This document shows, piece by piece, positions 59,533-64,000 of a DNA stretch of 64,000 bases. The position numbers were made by a program, and so were the translations under genes. Each line of letters begins with the position of its first letter. Within the stretch, counting starts at the first letter, position 1. The stretch is from positions 1 to 64,000 of the forward strand of contig JAICKA010000005.1 of the NCBI GenBank assembly GCA_025928185.1. The letters run 5' to 3'. The DNA is from Gemmatimonadaceae bacterium (GTDB taxonomy: Bacteria; Gemmatimonadota; Gemmatimonadetes; Gemmatimonadales; Gemmatimonadaceae). The notes under the pieces are model-generated. The model was not told the origin of the DNA. It did not search any database and saw only the letters and a list, made by a program, of their open reading frames with translations.

Positions 59533-60303
59533 ATGAGAGAACGCGAATGGAAGCGACGCCTTGCCGTCGTGATCGGCGGCGCGTCGATGCTGGCACTCCG
59601 GGCCGCACTGATGCATGCCCAGGGAATTCACATCATCCAGGGCACCGTCACGGGACTCGTCCACGATGATGAAGGCAAGCCGATCGCTGGCGTCGAAGTT
59701 TCGGCACTCGAGCGTGCCGCGCCCGTACGCACCGACACCGCCGGCCGGTTCATCATCGACAGCGTCAACTCCGGATCGCTCGCGTTGCGCTTTCGGCACC
59801 TCGCCTTCGAGCCCGTCGTGCTCAACGTGGAAGTGCCGCCCGCGGACACGGCCGACGTGGACGTGACGCTGAGCATCATCGCCCACCGGCTTACCGGAGT
59901 CATCGTTCAGGAGAACGCCCGGCAGCTCCGGTCGCTCGCCGACTTCAACGCTCGCCGAAAACGCGGCGTGGGTCACTTCATCACGCGCTACGAGATCGAG
60001 CAGCGGCATCCCATGCTGCTCAGCGACATGGTGCGCATGGTCCCTGGCGCCATCCTGACGCCCAGCTTCGGCGGCCGAGCCTTCCTCCACTTCGCCCGCA
60101 ACGGCCGGGCGCGCTGCCCGCCGCAATACTTCGTGGACGGCATCGAAGTCACCGGCTACAACATCGACGACATGCCGCCGGGCGACGTCGAAGGGATCGA
60201 GCTCTACGCCGGCACCACGGGCGTTCCGCCACAGTACAACAGGCCGTTCGGCAACACGGAGTGCGGCACGGTCCTCATCTGGACTCGAATCCCCGGCGTG
60301 TAG
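59533..60303 (+). CDS. Regulatory-domain plus TonB-plug-like protein, no barrel
   Basis: 256 aa with a signal peptide (to about residue 30) and GGGAGG before the ATG. One carboxypeptidase-regulatory-like sandwich (GLVHDDEGKPIAGVEVSALE, FIIDSVNSGSLALRFRHL) is followed by a plug-like domain: ISDMVRMVPGAILTP-type LLSDMVRMVPGAI, FVDGIEVTGYNID, GIELYAGTTGVPPQYN and CGTVLIWT. Only two cysteines (C195, C244), 49 residues apart, matching the 50-residue spacing in the protein at 10005-11462. No barrel follows. Function unknown; possibly a periplasmic ligand or TonB-interacting factor. Confidence 0.8.
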   Translation: MREREWKRRLAVVIGGASMLALRAALMHAQGIHIIQGTVTGLVHDDEGKPIAGVEVSALERAAPVRTDTAGRFIIDSVNSGSLALRFRHLAFEPVVLNVEVPPADTADVDVTLSIIAHRLTGVIVQENARQLRSLADFNARRKRGVGHFITRYEIEQRHPMLLSDMVRMVPGAILTPSFGGRAFLHFARNGRARCPPQYFVDGIEVTGYNIDDMPPGDVEGIELYAGTTGVPPQYNRPFGNTECGTVLIWTRIPGV

Positions 60304-60420
60304 CGCTGTCAGCAGGCCGGAATCGCCACAACCGGCAAGAAATTCCTCGGTTGCGTCCGTGTACGCGCCGTATATTGCCTCACGGAAGTTGGACGCACCC
60401 GAAGAATTCAGGCCGGGTTA

Positions 60421-60852
60421 ATGTTGACCACCAACGACGCGATCAGCGAACACTACCCATGGCTCACCGCCGACCGGCTCACCCGGGTGCGCGCGGTGCT
60501 GCTCGCGTTGACGCTGTTCTTCGGGCTGGCGGTCTACGTCTTTCACACCCTCGGCGCCTCGCACCTCGCGAATCCCGTCATGGTGCGCAAGCTGCGCGGA
60601 CTTGGCGTCCTCACCTGGATCTACGCGCTCGTCCAGATGATCGATCTCCGGTTCTATAACAGCCGCTGGATCCGTCGCCGTCGCGAGTCGAGCGGCATCC
60701 CGGACAGTCTGCACGGCTGGCTCTTCGGCCAGATGCTCGCGCTGTTCGGGATCGTTTATTACGGAATGACGGAAGACCTCCGCTGGTACGTCGCCGGCCT
60801 GATCCTCCTCGGCCTGAGCTTTCTCGCATTCCCCATTCGTCGCGCGCGCTGA
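60421..60852 (+). CDS. Small four-span membrane protein, unknown
   Basis: 143 aa. Four hydrophobic segments (about 24-44, 58-75, 98-115 and 120-138) separated by basic loops (RFYNSRWIRRRRESSG). No family recognised. A TATATT element at 60371-60376, 44 bases upstream, is a plausible promoter. A polar N-terminal part (NDAISEHYPWLTADRLTRVR) precedes the first helix. Confidence 0.6.
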   Translation: MLTTNDAISEHYPWLTADRLTRVRAVLLALTLFFGLAVYVFHTLGASHLANPVMVRKLRGLGVLTWIYALVQMIDLRFYNSRWIRRRRESSGIPDSLHGWLFGQMLALFGIVYYGMTEDLRWYVAGLILLGLSFLAFPIRRAR

Positions 60853-60971
60853 GCACTCGTGCTCGGCAGATTGTGATGGACGCCGCAACGCTGTGCGGCC
60901 TTCCCTCACGCTCCGATCTGCGGTAGGATTTCCGGTCCGTTCGGATCGCCGTTGACCCCTGCCCTCACAAC

Positions 60972-62042
60972 ATGCTGAGCCCGTCTTCGCTCGCTTTTCT
61001 GAAGCGCCTGCTCGATACCCCGGCACCCTCCGGCTTTGAAGGGCCCGCTGCTCGAGTCTGGCGCGAGGAAGCCTCGACGTTCGCCGATCGCGTGACCACC
61101 GACGTCGCAGGCAACAGCATGGCGGAGATCAACCCTGGCGGTTCGCCGACGATCATGCTCGATGGCCACATCGACGAGATCGGGCTGATCGTGCAGTACA
61201 TCGACGACGACGGCTACATCTATCCATCAGCGGTCGGTGGGTGGGACCCGCAAGTGCTCGTCGGGCAGCGCATTCGCTTTCTTGGGCGCGGCGGCGATGT
61301 GCTCGGTGTGATCGGCAAGAAGCCGATTCACCTCATGAAGCCGTCCGATCGCGAGCAGGCGTCCAAGCTCACCGAGCTGTGGGTCGACATCGGCGCCTCG
61401 TCGAAAGCAGAGGCGGAAGGCCGGCTCGCCGTCGGCGATCCCGGCGTGATCGACTCCAAGTCGATCGACTTTCCGAACAACATGCTCGTGTCGCGGTCGA
61501 TCGACGATCGCATCGGCGCGTTCACGGTGCTCGAGGCATTGCGCCGCTATGCGCAAAATCCCGGACCGGCGCGGCTCGTCGCGGCCGCCACGTCGCAGGA
61601 AGAGATTGCCTGGCACGGTGGCGGCGCGCTGATCTGCACGAACTGCGTCAATCCGCAGGTCGCCATCGTCGTCGACGTCACGTTCGCCACCGACCATCCG
61701 GGCGTCGAGAAAAAGGAGATCGGCGATCATCGCATCGGCGGCGGTCCGGTGCTGAGCCGCGGCGCCGTCGTGTCGCCTGTGGTGTTCGAGCTGCTGCGCG
61801 CCGCGGCCGAGCGGCAGAGCATCAAGCATTCGGTTCACGCGGTGGGACGCGATACGGGCACCAACGCCGACGCCATCCACATCGCGCGGGAGGGCGTCGC
61901 GACGGGTCTCGTGTCGATCCCGAATCGCTACATGCACTCGCCGAACGAGCTGGTGAGTCTCGAGGACGTGGACAAGACGGCGGCGCTGATCGCCGAAACC
62001 TGCCGCGCGATCACCGACAAGACGGACCTCACGGCCCGCTGA
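60972..62042 (+). CDS. M42-family zinc aminopeptidase
   Basis: 356 aa. M42/FrvX-type: PAPSGFEGPAARVW at the start, MLDGHIDEIGL (first metal His/Asp), SRSIDDRIGAF, ATSQEEIAWHGG with the catalytic Glu, DVTFATDHPG and a final metal His in NRYMHSP. It is a two-zinc aminopeptidase or endoglucanase-like hydrolase of the TET type, probably assembling as a large cytosolic oligomer. A TAGGAT element lies at 60924-60929. Confidence 0.9.
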   Translation: MLSPSSLAFLKRLLDTPAPSGFEGPAARVWREEASTFADRVTTDVAGNSMAEINPGGSPTIMLDGHIDEIGLIVQYIDDDGYIYPSAVGGWDPQVLVGQRIRFLGRGGDVLGVIGKKPIHLMKPSDREQASKLTELWVDIGASSKAEAEGRLAVGDPGVIDSKSIDFPNNMLVSRSIDDRIGAFTVLEALRRYAQNPGPARLVAAATSQEEIAWHGGGALICTNCVNPQVAIVVDVTFATDHPGVEKKEIGDHRIGGGPVLSRGAVVSPVVFELLRAAAERQSIKHSVHAVGRDTGTNADAIHIAREGVATGLVSIPNRYMHSPNELVSLEDVDKTAALIAETCRAITDKTDLTAR

Positions 62043-62081
62043 GCGCCGCCGCGCGGCGTTGACAGAGCGGATCGGGCGGCG

Positions 62082-62993
62082 GTGTCGCTTCACCTCTGGT
62101 CGAGCGCGGCGTTCTCCTTTCCGCTGCCGAGCGGACACCGGTTTCCGATCACGAAGTACGCCATGCTGCGCGATGCGGTGGTCGCGGAAGGCATCGTGCC
62201 GCCGGAAGCCGTCCACGAACCGGCCGCCGTCCGTCGCGACGATCTGCTGCTCGTCCACACCGCGGATTACGTCGACCGATTCACGCGCGGACAACTGACG
62301 CGCGACGAGGAGCGGCGCATTGGGCTGCCGTGGTCGGAGGCGCTCGTCGAGCGATCGTATCGGTCGACCGGCGGTACGTGCGAGGCGGCGCGCCACGCGC
62401 TGCGACACGGCATCGCGATGAATCTCTCCGGGGGCACGCATCACGCATTCGCGGATCACGGCGAGGGCTTCTGCGTGTTCAACGACGTCGCGGTCGCGAT
62501 CCGTACGCTCCAGCGCGACGCGCACATCGCACGCGCGGCGATCGTCGATCTCGACGTGCATCAGGGCAATGGCACGCACGCCATCTTCGCCGACGACGAT
62601 TCCGTGTACACCTTCAGCATGCACGGCGGCCGGAATTATCCGTTTCATAAAGTCGCCGGCCGACTCGACGTCGAGCTGGATGACGGCATCAGCGATGATG
62701 ACTACCTCGCCCAACTTTCGGCGACACTGCCGCGCGTACTCGCCGACGCGCGGCCGGACGTCGTGTTCTATCTCGCCGGCGCCGATCCGCACGAGCACGA
62801 TCGACTGGGTCGACTTCGCATGACCTTCGACGGTCTGTCGCGCCGCGACGCGCTGGTGCTGGAGCAGTGCCGTGAAGTCGGATTTCCAGTGGTAGTCGTG
62901 ATCGGCGGCGGCTACGGGCAGCCGATCGAGGATACGGTGCGGGTCCACGTGAACACGGCTCGAATCGCATCGCGTTGGGCGCGGTCGGGATAG
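62082..62993 (+). CDS. Histone-deacetylase-family (class II-like) amidohydrolase
   Basis: 303 aa from a GTG at 62082 (start not well supported). Arginase/deacetylase fold with AMNLSGGTHHAFADHGEGFCVFND (catalytic His-His), DLDVHQGNGT with the zinc Asp and His, and AGADPHEHDRLG with the third zinc Asp. These match acetoin-utilisation/APAH-like bacterial homologues of class IV/II HDACs. It probably deacetylates small amides such as acetylpolyamines or acetyl-lysine. No partner is evident. The next gene starts nine bases later. Confidence 0.87.
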   Translation: MSLHLWSSAAFSFPLPSGHRFPITKYAMLRDAVVAEGIVPPEAVHEPAAVRRDDLLLVHTADYVDRFTRGQLTRDEERRIGLPWSEALVERSYRSTGGTCEAARHALRHGIAMNLSGGTHHAFADHGEGFCVFNDVAVAIRTLQRDAHIARAAIVDLDVHQGNGTHAIFADDDSVYTFSMHGGRNYPFHKVAGRLDVELDDGISDDDYLAQLSATLPRVLADARPDVVFYLAGADPHEHDRLGRLRMTFDGLSRRDALVLEQCREVGFPVVVVIGGGYGQPIEDTVRVHVNTARIASRWARSG

Positions 62994-63002
62994 CTTGTCT
63001 GC

Positions 63003-63890
63003 ATGCCGCCCATTCCGCCGCCACGCGCCTCCGGATACACCGAAACCACCGACGTGCCGCTCTACTGGGCGGCGTATGGACCGCGCGGCGCGCCCACGCT
63101 GCTCGTGCTGCACGGCGGCCCGGGCGCGCACCACGATTATCTGCTCCCGCAGATGCTGGCACTCGCGGACGACTATGAGTTGCTGTTCTACGATCAGCGC
63201 GGCGGCGGCCGCTCGAAGACCGATGATCGTGCGCCGATCTCCTGGGAGACGCACGTCAACGATCTCGCGCTCGTGGTCGCCGAGCTGGAGGTCGATCCGC
63301 TGTCGCTCGTCGGGTACTCGTGGGGCGGACTGCTCGCGCTGCTGTATTCGATCGAAGCGGCGGCTGGGCGCGTCTCGCCGATGCCCGATCGACTGGTGCT
63401 CATCGACCCCGCACCGGTGACGCGCGCCTACCGCGCCGAGTTCGAGCGCGAATTCGCGCGCCGCCAATCCGGCGCCGATGTGGCGCGGTTGCGCGCCGAG
63501 CTCGCAGCCTCGGATCTTCGCGAGCGCGATCCCGATGCGTACCGGCAGCGTGCGTTCGAGCTCAGTGTCGCCGGCTACTTCGCCGATCCCGCGGCCACGC
63601 ACGATCTCACGCCGTTCCGCGTCACCGGTCGCGTGCAGCAGTCCGTGTGGGACAGCCTCGGCGATTACAACCTCCTCAAACCCGGGGCGCTGGACACAGT
63701 CAAGCTGCCGGCGCTCGTGCTGCACGGCCGACAGGACCCGATCCCGCTCGCATCGTCCACTGCCGCGGCGGCCGCGCTTGGCGCGCGCCTGGTGCCGATC
63801 GACGGCGCCGGTCACGTGCCGTACGTCGAACAGCCCGCCGCACTGTTCGCTGCCATTCGCGAGTTTCTTCACACATCGGCCTCGGACTGA
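63003..63890 (+). CDS. Alpha/beta hydrolase, proline-iminopeptidase-like
   Basis: 295 aa. Complete triad: HGGPGAHHDYLLP oxyanion loop, nucleophile elbow GYSWGGLLAL (Ser about 106), Asp in LHGRQDPIP and His in GAGHVPYVEQP. FYDQRGGGRS and the cap helices match the proline-iminopeptidase subgroup (S33). It probably trims N-terminal Pro or related esters in the cytosol; no signal peptide. Possibly co-transcribed with the deacetylase gene. Confidence 0.86.
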   Translation: MPPIPPPRASGYTETTDVPLYWAAYGPRGAPTLLVLHGGPGAHHDYLLPQMLALADDYELLFYDQRGGGRSKTDDRAPISWETHVNDLALVVAELEVDPLSLVGYSWGGLLALLYSIEAAAGRVSPMPDRLVLIDPAPVTRAYRAEFEREFARRQSGADVARLRAELAASDLRERDPDAYRQRAFELSVAGYFADPAATHDLTPFRVTGRVQQSVWDSLGDYNLLKPGALDTVKLPALVLHGRQDPIPLASSTAAAAALGARLVPIDGAGHVPYVEQPAALFAAIREFLHTSASD

Positions 63891-63966
63891 ACGACCGGCG
63901 AATGCTCGGCTCCGGCCAGCCTGACCACCCTTGCGGCCCGTGCCTTTTCGCTGTTAGCTGTTGCAC

Positions 63967-64000
63967 ATGCCGAGTCCGGACACCGCCACGCAAGCGCAGA
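63967..64000 (+). CDS. Possible start of a further gene
   Basis: An ATG at 63967 opens a frame (MPSPDTATQAQ) that runs off the right edge. No strong ribosome site. Eleven codons are too few to judge. Confidence 0.3.
   Translation, partial: MPSPDTATQAQ

Noticed and set aside
61227-63872. An 881-codon open frame on the minus strand opposite the M42, deacetylase and hydrolase genes
   Set aside because: It mirrors three well-supported plus-strand genes and shows only Arg/Ala/Val-rich sequence without domains, as expected from high-GC antisense frames.
1-64000. tRNA, rRNA, insertion sequences or prophage
   Set aside because: Read for GTTCGA-type T-loops, transposase and integrase motifs and structural RNA; none found.

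Overview
The window is about 64 kb of high-GC chromosomal DNA, densely coding on both strands, with many ATGA/GTGA/TGATG stop-start overlaps. It resembles a soil-type Gemmatimonadota chromosome. The reasons are protein-level: secreted M1, M61 and S9-type peptidases, carboxypeptidase-regulatory/TonB-plug proteins that lack a barrel, a stand-alone MacB/FtsX permease of the ADOP kind, and gene junctions filled with word-like degenerate repeats. This assignment is an inference; there is no rRNA or other marker gene in the window. I see no tRNA, rRNA, CRISPR array, prophage or transposase, so it reads as ordinary chromosome.

Layout. 1-9.5 kb: end of a secreted S9-type peptidase, DoxX and creatininase-family genes, an erythromycin-esterase homologue, a DUF4105 membrane protein, a hemin ABC importer (hmuTUV), a ROK kinase and a methyltransferase. 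9.5-24 kb: lipoprotein, regulatory-domain/plug protein, zinc-ribbon and thioesterase pair, PAP2 phosphatase, threonine dehydratase, Ca2+/H+ antiporter, BNR-repeat protein, orphan ADOP permease, O-antigen-ligase-like polymerase with two tiny membrane proteins, DUF411 protein and M1 peptidase. 24-31 kb: SET-domain protein, formate/nitrite-type channel, DUF502 protein, UdgX plus AlkA-type glycosylases, sensor kinase and PAP2.

31-43.5 kb is the metabolic centrepiece. It holds a fused AhbA/AhbB-like protein, a VOC protein, two divergent genes of families found beside PQQ dehydrogenases, and then a tightly packed run: XoxF-type (lanthanide-dependent) methanol dehydrogenase, XoxJ, XoxG-like cytochrome c, caa3-type cytochrome oxidase subunits II, I and III, a small membrane protein and CtaG. 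The arrangement implies a complete periplasmic electron path from an alcohol through PQQ and cytochrome c to O2, encoded as one unit.

43.5-47.8 kb is a second tight unit: an Nramp-fold transporter with a rebuilt metal site, two PRC-barrel proteins and a soluble GAF/PAS histidine kinase. 47.8-64 kb: amidohydrolase, PAP2, fadN-fadA beta-oxidation pair, four minor-pilin genes ending in a strong terminator, a lipoprotein, M61 peptidase, a second plug-type protein, a small membrane protein, M42 peptidase, a histone-deacetylase-family protein and an alpha/beta hydrolase.

Five gene junctions carry different short-period degenerate repeats, several as inverted arms and some reaching into coding ends. 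Several genes have a TANNNT element so close to the start codon that leaderless transcripts are likely.
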